Shown piece by piece: positions 15,779-25,607 of a DNA stretch of 57,008 nucleotides. The notes below the pieces were generated by a model that was not told where the DNA came from, ran no database searches, and worked only from the letters and a program-made list of their open reading frames with translations. Source of the DNA: an uncultured Cytophagales bacterium (lineage in GTDB: Bacteria > Bacteroidota > Bacteroidia > Cytophagales > Bernardetiaceae). The position numbers and the translations under genes were made by a program. Numbering within the stretch: the first letter of the stretch is position 1; each line of letters starts with the position of its first letter. The stretch spans positions 1 to 57,008 of the forward strand of contig CAKZOK010000023.1 in assembly GCA_937136415.1 (NCBI GenBank), given 5' to 3'.

Positions 15779-16005
15779 TAATAAAGGCTATCACAATTAT
15801 TTTTTGTAGAAGAATTATTCAAACTATTTTGAAAAAATAAAATATTATTAATTATATTTTTTTATAAAAGAATAAAAAAATAAACGTCATTTTCGAAAAA
15901 AATGATTATATTTAAGTAGTTCAATATATGCTTTTTATCCAAAAATACTAAAAACTATTTTGATACAATTTGAGTTAATATTAGAAACATAGATAATAAT
16001 AGAAG

Positions 16006-17316
16006 ATGAAAAATTTTAAATTATCTCGCACCAAAGAGAACAAAGCTTATACTCCAGATTACAATTCGCCCTACACTTCTGTTTACAAACAAGATGCTGT
16101 ATATGAGCTTGATACGATGCGCCCAATGAGTAATATTTTTATAGGAAAGTTGGTAATGGGGCTTACTTTTGCGTATAGTATGATTTGGATGCCTCTTTTT
16201 TTTAAGATTTTGTTGTGTTTTGTTGCTGTTTCAATTTTGATTCCTTTGGTAAAAGAATATTGGACAAAGCAAATAAAAGCGATTCGTCTGACAAATAAAT
16301 ATTTAGAAATAAAAAGAGGTGCAAATAATGATTGGGTACGAGTAGATTTGAAAGATATTAAAAAAATTGAACTCATAGAACGAAAAAAACAACGTAAATA
16401 TCGCAGAAGAAGTGAAACGACAACAACACTTTTTGAGCGTCCGAATGCCTCAAAGCAAGATTTTCACCCAGAAACAAAATGTGTTATTACAGATGTACGA
16501 GGAAATAAAATTGAGATAGAATATCGGTTTTTTTTGGAGGGTGATTTTGAGGAGTTTTTGGGTATTTTGGAAGATACATACTCAACAGTTTATAATAAAC
16601 ATATCAAAACAAAAGACACTCATAAAAAAATATCTCCTGTTTCTTTCCAAGAGCTAAATCAGACGAAGAAAAAATTTGCTGGTCAAGTCAATAATAATGT
16701 AGAGTATAATGAAAGTATTACAAGATTAGATGATTCGATTGCCAAAAATAATATTATGTTGGAAAATGGTATTATGCTGACAGACAAATTAGAGCAAAGT
16801 TTGGAGGATATTTATACATCAATTTATTATGTTAAAAGTGCCTTTGATATTTCCAAAATGCCTAATGCAGTAGTTATTTATACATTTCAAAATGCAAATA
16901 ATTTACCTTCATATATTTTGGAAAATGATTTTTATAAAGAATTGGATAAAGAAAATATTGAAATGGGTTTGCAGCTCATCGCAACAGCCGAAAAAAATAT
17001 AAAAGTGGCTCAAGTGCGACTAAATAGTTTCAAAAAAATTAATAAACGTTTGAGAAATATTAAATTTCAAAAAGAACGTCGTTTGAAGTTGAAAGGAATT
17101 ATGCACCGTCTGAATGATTTGCAAGAAGAAAATACCAATCAAGATATAGAACATAATACAAATCCAATTCAGACAGAAGAAGATATAGATTTGCATTTAT
17201 TAGATGAATTGGAAGATTTGTCGTATCAAGTAGATTCTGCTGATGATTTGCAAAAGGCAATTTCTTTGAATGAACATATTTCGCTTTTTGATGATGAAAA
17301 TAAAAAAACAGTGTAA
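16006..17316 (+). CDS. Unrecognised membrane-anchored protein with PH-like region
   Basis: I do not recognise this 436-residue protein. Two hydrophobic segments (about residues 42-62 and 64-82) form a hairpin anchor. They are followed by a beta-rich basic region (about 90-200, KAIRLTNKYLEIKRGANNDW to GDFEEFLGILEDTY) that looks like a bacterial PH-type domain. The remaining half is helical and polar, with heptad-like stretches such as LNSFKKINKRLRNIKFQKERR, and it ends in an acidic tail. There is no signal peptide. It converges with the next gene, the two stops 6 bp apart. Confidence 0.7.
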   Translation: MKNFKLSRTKENKAYTPDYNSPYTSVYKQDAVYELDTMRPMSNIFIGKLVMGLTFAYSMIWMPLFFKILLCFVAVSILIPLVKEYWTKQIKAIRLTNKYLEIKRGANNDWVRVDLKDIKKIELIERKKQRKYRRRSETTTTLFERPNASKQDFHPETKCVITDVRGNKIEIEYRFFLEGDFEEFLGILEDTYSTVYNKHIKTKDTHKKISPVSFQELNQTKKKFAGQVNNNVEYNESITRLDDSIAKNNIMLENGIMLTDKLEQSLEDIYTSIYYVKSAFDISKMPNAVVIYTFQNANNLPSYILENDFYKELDKENIEMGLQLIATAEKNIKVAQVRLNSFKKINKRLRNIKFQKERRLKLKGIMHRLNDLQEENTNQDIEHNTNPIQTEEDIDLHLLDELEDLSYQVDSADDLQKAISLNEHISLFDDENKKTV

Positions 17317-17322
17317 TTGTTT

Positions 17323-18135
17323 TTAATTAAACTTCTTAAAATACAATTCTATATCCTTTTGTAATTCTTTCAAATAAGAAACACTATATCGTAACCTACT
17401 TCCATACCATGAGAAAAGTTCGCCATCAACTATTTTAATAAAAGCAGAGGGCAAAATTTGAGAAAATTCTTGTATATGTTTTTCTTTAAAAGGATAAGGT
17501 TCGGAGGAAAGTAAAATGATTTGTGGATTAATTTTTTTTATTTCTTCTTCATTAAGGACAGGATAACGATTCTGAATTGTGGCATTTTCTAAACTAATTC
17601 GTTGTAAAATATCATCAATAAAAGTGCCTTTCCCTGCTATCATAAATGGCTCTTTCCAAATAAAATAGAGTGTTTTGTAGTTTTTAAAGACAGAAATAAT
17701 ATTTTTCAATTCCTCAAAATCAGTTGTTAATGTATTTACTAATTCTTTAGATTTTGTTTGTTTTCCTATTATTTTTCCTATCTTCAAAATCATTTCAAAA
17801 GAAGAATTTATATCATTTATATCACTTACCCAAACAGGAAATTGTTGTTCTAGTTTATCAATACCTTCTTTATAATTTTCTTCTTTATTAGCAATTATCA
17901 AATCAGGTTTTAAGTTAATTATTTTATCAAAGTCAAAATTTTTTGTTCCTCCTATTTTAGCAATTTTTTTTACTTTTTCTTTTGGGTGAATACAATATTT
18001 TGTAATTCCAACTATATTTTGTCCTATTCCCAAATCAAAAAGTAATTCGGTTTGAGAAGGAACAAGTGAAATAATACGTTTTGGAAATTCTTTGATTTCT
18101 ATTTTTCGATGTAATTGGTCTGTATAAATAGGCAT
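17323..18135 (-). CDS. Periplasmic-binding-type metal/cobalamin receptor, no signal peptide
   Basis: A 270-residue protein of the helical-backbone metal receptor family (BtuF/FhuD type). Conserved text includes PKRIISLVPSQTELLFDLGIGQNIVGITKYCIHP at the N-terminus, KPDLIIANKEEN, and the second lobe around NPQIILLSSEPYPF. Family members normally bind vitamin B12 or ferric chelates in the periplasm for an ABC importer. Here the frame begins MPIYTDQLHRKIEI with no signal peptide or lipobox. Members like this are common in Bacteroidota and may act in the cytosol, so function is uncertain. No permease or ATPase gene is adjacent. Confidence 0.8.
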   Translation of the reverse strand: MPIYTDQLHRKIEIKEFPKRIISLVPSQTELLFDLGIGQNIVGITKYCIHPKEKVKKIAKIGGTKNFDFDKIINLKPDLIIANKEENYKEGIDKLEQQFPVWVSDINDINSSFEMILKIGKIIGKQTKSKELVNTLTTDFEELKNIISVFKNYKTLYFIWKEPFMIAGKGTFIDDILQRISLENATIQNRYPVLNEEEIKKINPQIILLSSEPYPFKEKHIQEFSQILPSAFIKIVDGELFSWYGSRLRYSVSYLKELQKDIELYFKKFN

Positions 18136-18717
18136 TTACTTTTTTGTTTGAATGATTTTGATACTAGAAACAATTATGCTCTTTTTAAGCAACGAAGCTA
18201 ATTAAAAATTATGTATTAAGAATAGAACTCTTCAAATAAATTATTTTTTTTCGAATGCAGGTTTGTTGTGCATAATCACACTGCCAAATATTTAAAGAGG
18301 ATAAAAAAACATTGTTAAAGTGTTGATAATAAGTGGTTTAATGTGATGGTAATAACCTTATCAAAATTAATCTTATTAAGATTGTAATTTTCATTTAAAA
18401 AAATTAACCAATCAATTATTCATTTAATAGCTATTAATTAAAAGTCTTTTATTTATTTTGGCTAACTCAAGTTGTGAAGTAGAAGTATTTTAGGCTTCCT
18501 AGTCTGAATAAAACAAATTTTTGTATTCAAAAACTACTTTCTACTATTCAACAAACTAGAGTCTTTTATACACAATTTGGATTAGCTATTTAATTAGAAA
18601 TAGGAAATAAATTACTGTTTTATAATTTTAATTCGTTGAAAATTAGCTTTACTGCTTTACTAGACCGTAATTGTTCCTTTATATAGAATTTATCATCAAG
18701 AATTTTTAAAATTAACT
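18136..18717. other. Long divergent intergenic region
   Basis: About 580 bases separate two divergent genes. An AAGCTAATTAAAAATTATG segment near 18191 belongs to the dispersed AATTAAAAATTACGAATT family also present at 2362 and 42640. I see no gene or RNA here; promoters for both neighbours must lie in it but none stands out. Confidence 0.5.
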
Positions 18718-20211
18718 ATGAAAGATATGCAATTGGACAGAAATTGGAAATTAGTCATGACTAGCTTTTTTCTTAGTATTTGTTTTGTTTTTTTATCAGA
18801 AAGAACAATCGCTCAAGATACAAATATTACAACTTCTCAAAAATGGTCGCTTGACTCTTGCATTTCTTATGCACTGCGTCAGAATATTCAATTAAAAATT
18901 AATGAACTTGGCATTCAAAATTCAGAAATTGCACTCAAGCAATCCAAAAATGATAGATTGCCAAATGCAAATGGTTCTATTTCTCATAATTATAATTGGG
19001 GACGTTCGATTGACCCTTTTTCAAATAGTTTTGTTAGTCAGCGTATTCAGACTAATAATTTGTCGTTAAATTCTTCTGTTACTCTTTATAATGGTTCTCG
19101 TCTGACCAATACTATCGAACAAAATGAGTTGCAAGTAGAGGCAGACAAACTCAATTATGGACAATCTGAAAATGATTTGAAACTCAATATTGCGAGTAAT
19201 TATTTACAAGTAATCTTAAATCAAGAAATTAAACAGAATGCGAGTCGTCAGAAGACAAGCACACAGGCTCAATATGACCGAACAGAAAAGCTAGTACAAG
19301 CAGGTGTTTTGCCTAGAGCAAATTTGTATGATTTGGAGGCACAATTAGCAGCCGATGAACAACAAATTATTTTGTCTGACAATAATTTGATGCTTGCCAA
19401 ACTTCAACTTCGCCAACTGATGCAACTTCCTGCCACCGAAAGTTTTGATATTGTTGTTCCAAAAGTAGATGACCCATCAGCAGTATTAGATTCGAAAAAT
19501 CCGTACCAAATTTTTCAAACTGCCGAAACAACACAGCCCAATATAAAAGGAGCAGACCTAACTATCGAAGTTGCAGAAAAAGGAGTTGCTATTGCAGAAG
19601 CAGGAAGAATACCAACACTTTCTTTAATTGGTGGTGCAGGTGCAAACTATACAAGCAACCAAAAAACTCGTTTTGACCCTACCAACCGAAGCATTACCAT
19701 TGATACTTTGGGTTATATTCCAGATGTAGCAGGGCTTCCGACGGATTATGTGGTTAGTCCAGATATTGAGTTTGGAACAGAAAAATTTGGTTTTTTTGAC
19801 CAACTCAACGAATCATTTAGATATAGTTTGGGGGTAAGTCTTCAAATTCCTATTTTTAATCGTTTTCAAGTAGATAATAATATTCAGAGAGCAAAAATTC
19901 AGGCTCAAAATGCACAATTAAACTCTAAACTTGTTCGTACTCAACTTTATCAAACCATCGAACAGGCTTATATTTCGGCTCGTGCTGCAAAAGCCTCTTT
20001 TGAAGCCAGCCAAACACGAGTAAAAGCCTTAGAAGAAACTGTTAGAGTAATGCAAAAACGACTTGCAGCAGGAGCAGCCAACAGTACTGAATATACGGTT
20101 GTAAAAAATAATTTGTCAGTAGCACAAGCCGATTTGCTTAGAGCCAAATACGAATTTATTTTTAGAATAAAAGTATTAGAATTTTATGAAGGAGAAGAAT
20201 TGAAATTTTAA
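18718..20211 (+). CDS. TolC-family outer-membrane efflux protein
   Basis: A 497-residue outer-membrane channel of the TolC family, which pairs with inner-membrane pumps to export drugs or other small molecules. A signal peptide ends near residue 33 (FLSERTIAQ). The mature part shows the two internal repeats of the family: the SLDSCISYALRQNIQLKINE opening and the long helices DRTEKLVQAGVLPRANLYDLE and KRLAAGAANSTEYTVVKNNL. The pump and adaptor genes usually found in the same operon are absent, so the partner is probably encoded elsewhere. Confidence 0.9.
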   Translation: MKDMQLDRNWKLVMTSFFLSICFVFLSERTIAQDTNITTSQKWSLDSCISYALRQNIQLKINELGIQNSEIALKQSKNDRLPNANGSISHNYNWGRSIDPFSNSFVSQRIQTNNLSLNSSVTLYNGSRLTNTIEQNELQVEADKLNYGQSENDLKLNIASNYLQVILNQEIKQNASRQKTSTQAQYDRTEKLVQAGVLPRANLYDLEAQLAADEQQIILSDNNLMLAKLQLRQLMQLPATESFDIVVPKVDDPSAVLDSKNPYQIFQTAETTQPNIKGADLTIEVAEKGVAIAEAGRIPTLSLIGGAGANYTSNQKTRFDPTNRSITIDTLGYIPDVAGLPTDYVVSPDIEFGTEKFGFFDQLNESFRYSLGVSLQIPIFNRFQVDNNIQRAKIQAQNAQLNSKLVRTQLYQTIEQAYISARAAKASFEASQTRVKALEETVRVMQKRLAAGAANSTEYTVVKNNLSVAQADLLRAKYEFIFRIKVLEFYEGEELKF

Positions 20212-20226
20212 AAGTTTAGAATAGAC

Positions 20227-20272
20227 ATTTCTCCTTAGAATTGGGTTTGCAAACCCAATTCTAAGGAGAAAT
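20227..20272. repeat. 46-bp perfect palindrome
   Basis: The segment from ATTTCTCCTTAGAATTGGG to its exact complement is a perfect 23 + 23 bp palindrome centred on TGCA, 15 bp after the TolC-family stop codon. It lacks a T-run, so it is not a typical terminator, but its transcript would fold into a very strong hairpin. Confidence 0.85.
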
Positions 20273-20307
20273 AACCCAGCCTTTTTTGGTGTTTTAGCGT
20301 AGTAAGC

Positions 20308-20392
20308 AATGTCATTAAGTTAAGGGTTTAGTTGGTCTATGGTCGCTCGTGTCCTCACGAGCGATTTAAAAACCCCTTAACTTAATAACATT
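20308..20392. repeat. Imperfect inverted repeat enclosing a GCTCGTG palindrome
   Basis: AATGTCATTAAGTTAAGGG at 20308-20326 is inverted at about 20373-20392. Inside lies GGTCGCTCGTGTCCTCACGAGCGA (20341-20364), itself a hairpin. The same inner palindrome, with one change, occurs at 1143-1165. The 428-bp gap between tolC and trxB thus consists largely of palindromes. Confidence 0.75.
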
Positions 20393-20639
20393 GGTGTAGC
20401 GACATCAACAAAAATATACACAAAACTTATTCTTAAACAACTTCTTTAAAAATTGGGTAGTGTAACAGAAAATATGATTTTTTAGAGAAGCGACACCAAC
20501 AACAAATAATCTATCACACTTTTTACAACATTATCAAAAATTGATATATTAAATCAGTTTTAAAACCATTTCTCATAAAAAATCGTTTGTTTTGTAGCTT
20601 ACTTTAAAATTATGTCAATAAAAAAATAAATCAAGAATC

Positions 20640-21599
20640 ATGTCAGAAATACATACAACAAAATGTTTAATCATTGGCTCAGGTCCAGCAGGATATACAG
20701 CAGCTATTTATGCAGCTCGTGCAGGACTAGAACCCATTTTATACAAAGGACAACAACCTGGTGGACAACTTACCATCACTAACGATGTAGAAAATTTCCC
20801 TGGTTATGCTGATGGTGTAATGGGGCCTCAAATGATGCAAGACTTAGACAAACAGGCAGGTCGTTTTGGTACAGATTTGCGTTATGGGGTTATCGAAAAA
20901 GTTGAATTTAGCAAAGATGGTGGAACTCATATTGCATATGATGATTCTGGAATAAAAATAGAAGCCGAAACTGTTGTTATTTCTACAGGAGCTGCTGCAA
21001 AATGGTTGGGCTTGCCTTCCGAAACTGAATATAATGGAAAAGGTGTTTCGGCTTGTGCTGTCTGTGATGGTTTTTTCTTTAGAGGACAAACAGTTGCTAT
21101 TGTAGGTGGTGGAGATACAGCCTGTGAAGAGGCGAGTTATTTGGCAAAATTATGTAAAAAAGTATATATGATTGTTCGCCGTGATGAGCTTCGTGCCTCT
21201 AAAATTATGCAGCAACGTGTAATGACAAAAGAAAATATCGAAATTCTTTGGAATACAGAAACTGAAGAAATATTAGGAGATAAAGAAAATGTAACTTCTG
21301 TGCGTCTTCTTGATAATAAAGAAAATAAAACAAAAGAGATTGCTGTTCAAGGATTTTTTGTAGCCATTGGACACAAACCAAATACAGAGATTTTCAAAGG
21401 GCAATTAGAAATGGACAAAGCTAATTATTTGATTACTCAAAATGATAGTACACTTACTAATATTGCTGGAGTTTTTGCTTCTGGAGATGCACAAGACAAA
21501 ATTTATCGCCAAGCTGTAACAGCAGCAGGAACAGGCTGTATGGCTGCTCTTGATGCAGAACGTTATTTAGTAGAAAAAGAAGCTATGGTAAATGCTTAG
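20640..21599 (+). CDS. trxB: Thioredoxin-disulfide reductase
   Basis: This FAD flavoprotein transfers electrons from NADPH to thioredoxin in the cytoplasm. The 319 residues show the FAD loop IIGSGPAGYTAAIYAARAGL, QPGGQLTITNDVENFPG, the redox pair CAVC (Cys139 and Cys142), the NADPH loop VGGGDTACEEASYLA and the C-terminal GVFASGDAQD. It has no operon partner; the next gene is on the other strand. Confidence 0.96.
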   Translation: MSEIHTTKCLIIGSGPAGYTAAIYAARAGLEPILYKGQQPGGQLTITNDVENFPGYADGVMGPQMMQDLDKQAGRFGTDLRYGVIEKVEFSKDGGTHIAYDDSGIKIEAETVVISTGAAAKWLGLPSETEYNGKGVSACAVCDGFFFRGQTVAIVGGGDTACEEASYLAKLCKKVYMIVRRDELRASKIMQQRVMTKENIEILWNTETEEILGDKENVTSVRLLDNKENKTKEIAVQGFFVAIGHKPNTEIFKGQLEMDKANYLITQNDSTLTNIAGVFASGDAQDKIYRQAVTAAGTGCMAALDAERYLVEKEAMVNA

Positions 21600-21683
21600 G
21601 AATAATTACGAAATGTAAATTGCTTATTATCAATGAATTAAAATTGAAAATGGCAGTTTGTTTAATTCCTATAGTTTCTTACT

Positions 21684-22268
21684 TTACTCATTACCATATA
21701 CTGCAAAGGTAGCTTCAATAGGGCTACCTTTTTTTGTTTTGCCTTCTATTCTGCCTCTTACATAGCCTTTTTCCTCATCAAAAATATCAATATGGAGTGT
21801 TCCTTCTTTTATTGAAGCGTCAAGATTTGTCAATCCATTATTATAATAAAGAGTTACAGTAGCAGAGCGTTCTGGACTAGAAATAATTGGAAAGCTACCT
21901 TTGTTATCACCTATTGCAGTAATAACTAAGTTTGTATTTGTATTTTGATAATTAGCCACCATAATATTCATTGTTTTTAGGTTTGCATCATAATTCACTA
22001 CATTTTCATTACGAAGCGTTTCGAAAATATAATCTTGCTCGGCAAAATCTTCATCATCAATCTTTACATTTACAATCCCTCCTTGTACTTCTTCTGTCAA
22101 ATCATTGTATTTTATTTTTTTTGTTTCTTCTAAAGATTCATTTTTAGTTGTTTCATTATTTTCCTTCACAACAAAAATAGTTGTATTTTCTTTCTCAATA
22201 TTTGAAGATGTACAGGCTGAAATAAATAGCATTATAGAAAAAGTAAGAATCAAAAAAATATTTTGCAT
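21684..22268 (-). CDS. Small lipoprotein, function unknown
   Basis: A 194-residue protein with a lipoprotein signal peptide, LMLFISAC-type lipobox (ISACTSSN, Cys about 19), a charged linker rich in Glu, Lys and Asn, and a beta-rich C-terminal domain. The domain ends with RGRIEGKTKKGSPIEATFAVYGNE, which resembles the last strands of small Bacteroidota beta-sandwich lipoproteins. No enzymatic motif is visible. Location is probably outer membrane. Confidence 0.75.
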   Translation of the reverse strand: MQNIFLILTFSIMLFISACTSSNIEKENTTIFVVKENNETTKNESLEETKKIKYNDLTEEVQGGIVNVKIDDEDFAEQDYIFETLRNENVVNYDANLKTMNIMVANYQNTNTNLVITAIGDNKGSFPIISSPERSATVTLYYNNGLTNLDASIKEGTLHIDIFDEEKGYVRGRIEGKTKKGSPIEATFAVYGNE

Positions 22269-22364
22269 AGGTTTAAAAATTTAAGTAAAAAATTATTAGA
22301 TTGTTAAAATCAGTATTTTTTTATGATTATTATTTACATCAAATTTACATAAAAAACCTCAATT

Positions 22365-22577
22365 ATGAACAAAAAATGGGAATATGCCACTTTAGAATGG
22401 CTTTGGGACTCGCATAACCTTCGTTATAATTTATCAGATGGCACAGAAAAACAAAGTACAGGCTCTTATGCTGAGGTTGTGCAAATACTTTCCAAACTAG
22501 GAGAAGAAGGTTGGGAAGTTGTAACTTGTACATCAGAAGCAAATTGGCTTTTTTGGACACTCAAAAGAGAAGTTTAG
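22365..22577 (+). CDS. Small DUF4177-like protein
   Basis: A 70-residue soluble protein opening MNKKWEYATLEWLWD and closing LSKLGEEGWEVVTCTSEANWLFWTLKREV. The EGWE(V)V pattern followed by a strand ending in LKR is characteristic of DUF4177, a small fold of unknown role. It is divergent from the lipoprotein upstream and convergent with the AsmA-like gene, the stops 7 bp apart. A reverse frame covers the same bases but has no such pattern. Confidence 0.75.
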   Translation: MNKKWEYATLEWLWDSHNLRYNLSDGTEKQSTGSYAEVVQILSKLGEEGWEVVTCTSEANWLFWTLKREV

Positions 22578-22584
22578 TCCTTTT

Positions 22585-24213
22585 TTAGGGTAGCATCGAA
22601 GTAATAAGCCCACTTCGGATACTTCGCCAAACATATCTCAATAAACTATCATTATATTCTCTTTGGTAGTTTATTTTTCCTTTTTTTCCTTCTGCATTGT
22701 TCTTAATAGCTGTATTGAGCAACCCACTCAAAAATTTTCGTTTCTTATCCGAATTTTTTTTGAGCCACGATACTTTCAAATCATTGTAGGTAATATAAAA
22801 ATTTCCTTCTGCTAATCCATCATTTATTTTTGCATCAAACCAAGCCTTCTGAATTACTCCTTGTGTTGCTTCAAAACGGGTAATTGGAGAAATCATTTTA
22901 TTGAGAGATGGCATTTCAATTTGTGTACAAAAGCCATTTATTTTACCTTCAAATGTATCTTTATTGAGGGGCATTTCCATTGCAATTTCAATCTTACTTT
23001 CTTTCATAAAATACATATTTGCTTTTATTTTGACTGGATTGGATTCTTCAAAATTATGAAAATTAAGAGCCATCATATTTAGGCTATCAAATGCAAGGTT
23101 TCCAATGCCATCTAAGCCCTCGGCACGCTCCGAATAGACAATATTCCCCTTTTGTATCTGCAATGTATCAATAGCCAAGCCTACTTTCCATTGATAAGGC
23201 ATTTTTTTGGCAGCAGGTTCGTTATGTCTATTTCGGTCTTTTAAAATAGAAAGATTAGGATTAAAAACCAATATTTTATCAGCCTTTATGAGCTGTCTTT
23301 GAAGAGCTTGCCAGTCCAGATGATGCGCTTCTAATTGTTCTGCTTTCATTTCTAATTTTTCGTCCAAATCTTGTGAAAGTTCTATATTTTTGACCTTCAT
23401 AAGATTATTTTGATAATCTATTTTTCCAATATTAAAATTTGTTCCATTTTGATGTGCCATCGCATAGTTGTCTATTAATAATTTTGCATCAGAAAAACGC
23501 AAGACATCTATATAAGATGTATCAAAACTTACTTTATTTAAAGCTCCATCAAGCACATCAACCCTCTGTGTAAAATCAGAAGTTTGATGATACAAACCTT
23601 TGAATGAAAGCTTTATTTTGTCAGAGCTAAAACGAAAAGTAGGAGGTTTGAGCCATCTTGCATTCTCAATTTCTAAATTTAATGTATTGAGTTTTATTAT
23701 TGAAGTAGAATTATAATGATATTGCCCAGTCAGATTTTGTATTTCCAAAACCCCTACCGAAAGAGGTGCAACAACAAAATTAGCCACTGTATCAACAGCA
23801 CGAGAAACTCCCTGCACAGAATCAGCAATATATTTTATATCAAGAATAGGATTTTGTAGTATAATTTTATTAGCATGCCACTCTCCATCTGTTATGTATT
23901 TTTGAATACTTGTTCCTTCAAGAACTATTTTTTCTACATCGATACTCGCCTTTGGTTTTCCTTTTTGTTGCACCAAAGTAGTATCTGTTCTGACTTTTAT
24001 TTTTGTTAGAGTTACTTTTCTGCCAATCAAATTGACTTGAACTTTGTCTATTTCTATTTTATAAGGAGAATTTTGATTTTCATTAATAGAAGAAATAATT
24101 TGGTTTTTTAAATAATTATCCAAATAATTGACTGTTAAGAAATTACCAATTAGAAAAATCAAGAGAATGCCCCCTAAAATAATAAGATTTTTTTTGGAGA
24201 AAAATTTTTTCAT
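22585..24213 (-). CDS. AsmA-like inner-membrane anchored protein
   Basis: A 542-residue protein with one N-terminal membrane helix (about 8-28) and a long beta-rich periplasmic part. The start KIEIDKVQVNLIGRKVTLTKIKV and the repeated pattern of strands with LQIQKGNIVYSERAEG and GKINGFCTQIEMPSLNKMISP resemble AsmA/DUF748 proteins, which in other bacteria bridge the periplasm and move lipids. The C-terminal LLRYVWRSIRSGLITSMLP is amphipathic. Assignment rests on general pattern, not on a signature motif. Confidence 0.65.
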   Translation of the reverse strand: MKKFFSKKNLIILGGILLIFLIGNFLTVNYLDNYLKNQIISSINENQNSPYKIEIDKVQVNLIGRKVTLTKIKVRTDTTLVQQKGKPKASIDVEKIVLEGTSIQKYITDGEWHANKIILQNPILDIKYIADSVQGVSRAVDTVANFVVAPLSVGVLEIQNLTGQYHYNSTSIIKLNTLNLEIENARWLKPPTFRFSSDKIKLSFKGLYHQTSDFTQRVDVLDGALNKVSFDTSYIDVLRFSDAKLLIDNYAMAHQNGTNFNIGKIDYQNNLMKVKNIELSQDLDEKLEMKAEQLEAHHLDWQALQRQLIKADKILVFNPNLSILKDRNRHNEPAAKKMPYQWKVGLAIDTLQIQKGNIVYSERAEGLDGIGNLAFDSLNMMALNFHNFEESNPVKIKANMYFMKESKIEIAMEMPLNKDTFEGKINGFCTQIEMPSLNKMISPITRFEATQGVIQKAWFDAKINDGLAEGNFYITYNDLKVSWLKKNSDKKRKFLSGLLNTAIKNNAEGKKGKINYQREYNDSLLRYVWRSIRSGLITSMLP

Positions 24214-24422
24214 AAAAATAAGAGAATAGTTAAAAAAATAAGAAGCAAATCATTTACAAAAAATAAGAACTAAAAAACAAAGACAAAGTTTTTGAGAACA
24301 CAAAAAAGGAAACAATCTATTATCTATTTGTAGTGTCACACTACGAACCTAAAAGTAGTTAAGCGTCACGCTTTTAGTTTGTATAGATTCTTAGCGTGAC
24401 GCTAAGAACAGGTGGGAATATA

Positions 24423-24532
24423 TATTCGGCATCTTACCGTATATTTTGTATTTCTAAAATAGCACAAATCTAAAAATTTAACCTCCCTATCAAAAAAAAT
24501 GTACAACTAAACTATCAAACGAATACACGGCA
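24423..24532. repeat. Left copy of a 110-bp repeat flanking the KilA-N gene
   Basis: The sequence from TATTCGGCATCTTACCGT to ACACGGCA matches 25609-25720 with only a few mismatches. Unlike the right copy it has lost its second inverted end. Just upstream (24330-24412) are several small palindromes such as CTTAGCGTGACGCTAAG. Confidence 0.8.
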
Positions 24533-24621
24533 GGGAAAGAAATAATTTTTGACTAAATTTTATTTTTAAAGCAAAAATTATTATTTTTAGATAGAATAAT
24601 CAAATCCTTAATTTTAAAATT

Positions 24622-25152
24622 ATGTCAAATGTAGTTATTAAAGAATATCTATCTCACAAAATTCTCTTTACAAGTGATGGTTGGCTCAATGCTACTCAAA
24701 CAGCAAAAAATTTTGGTAAAGATGTGAGAGGTTATACTCGTTCTGAACAGTATAAAGGATATGCAAAAGCCCTTGCAAAGCGTTTAGACTGCGATGTGCA
24801 AGATTTACACATCGCTAAAAAAGGTGGTAATTTAAATGCAACAGAACAAGGCACTTTTCTACACCCAAAACTAGCTATTGACTTTGCTAGATGGATAAGT
24901 CCAGACTTTGCTATTTGGTGTGATGAACAAGTAGCTAATATTTTAAATCAAAATGTATTTCCAAAGTCTTATCCAGAGGCTTTGCGTATGTATGCCGATG
25001 AAGTAGAAAAAAACCAACTCTTAGAACAAAGAAATCAAAATCTAGTAAAAGAATACGATATTTTAGAAGATAAAGCCTTCGACAACTGGGAATTATTCAG
25101 ACTCTATCTAAGACCTACAAAAGCAGATTTGAATAAATTGAAAAAGAAATAA
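24622..25152 (+). CDS. KilA-N domain protein
   Basis: A 176-residue protein with an N-terminal KilA-N domain (about residues 1-115): ISxxGWLNATQTAKNFGK-like text, then a block with CDVQDLHIAKKGGNLNATEQGTFLHPKLAIDFARWISPDFAIWCD. The domain binds DNA and is common in phages, plasmids and mobile islands. A helical C-terminal segment (about 120-170) follows. The gene is between two copies of a 110-bp repeat, consistent with a transferred unit, and has no phage genes around it. Confidence 0.88.
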   Translation: MSNVVIKEYLSHKILFTSDGWLNATQTAKNFGKDVRGYTRSEQYKGYAKALAKRLDCDVQDLHIAKKGGNLNATEQGTFLHPKLAIDFARWISPDFAIWCDEQVANILNQNVFPKSYPEALRMYADEVEKNQLLEQRNQNLVKEYDILEDKAFDNWELFRLYLRPTKADLNKLKKK

Positions 25153-25330
25153 ACACCCATCACTCACAAGTCTAAGACTTGTAAAACTGATAGGTCGTAG
25201 TCATCGCTTCGCTAAAGACAACGCCCAACCTACTTTTTTATTTATTTGGGAACACTACGAAGAACGGGGGTATAATATATTTAACATATGGCAAAAAAAA
25301 CTATAAATTTTGAGCAATCCAGAGCTATAC

Positions 25331-25530
25331 CACGCCGTTGTTGGTCTTTAGTTTCGGCTTGCCGTTACGGTGACCAACAACAGAAATACGCACGATTTTA
25401 GGCAAAATGACTGCTTTCTTATTTTTTAAATTAAAAACTCTTTTTTGAGAAAAGATTAATAGATTTGTGGTAGTGTTTGTTGTTGGTCATCGTAACGGCG
25501 TTGCCGAAACTAAAGACCAACAACGGCTTT
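25331..25530. repeat. Inverted repeat with 50-bp arms
   Basis: Arm 1 (25331-25381) begins GCCGTTGTTGGTCTTTAG and arm 2 (25480-25530) is nearly its exact complement. Each arm is itself bounded by GTTGTTGGTC and GACCAACAAC, so hairpins nest inside a larger one. About 100 bp separate the arms. No gene is in this stretch; the short frame at 25477-25659 is only the read-through of repeat sequence. Confidence 0.8.
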
Positions 25531-25607
25531 GGAAATAAATGTTTTTGCTTAAATCTCCTCACAACATACAAAAAGCTCTCTCTTGTTTCCAAACGAGCGA
25601 GCAATAT

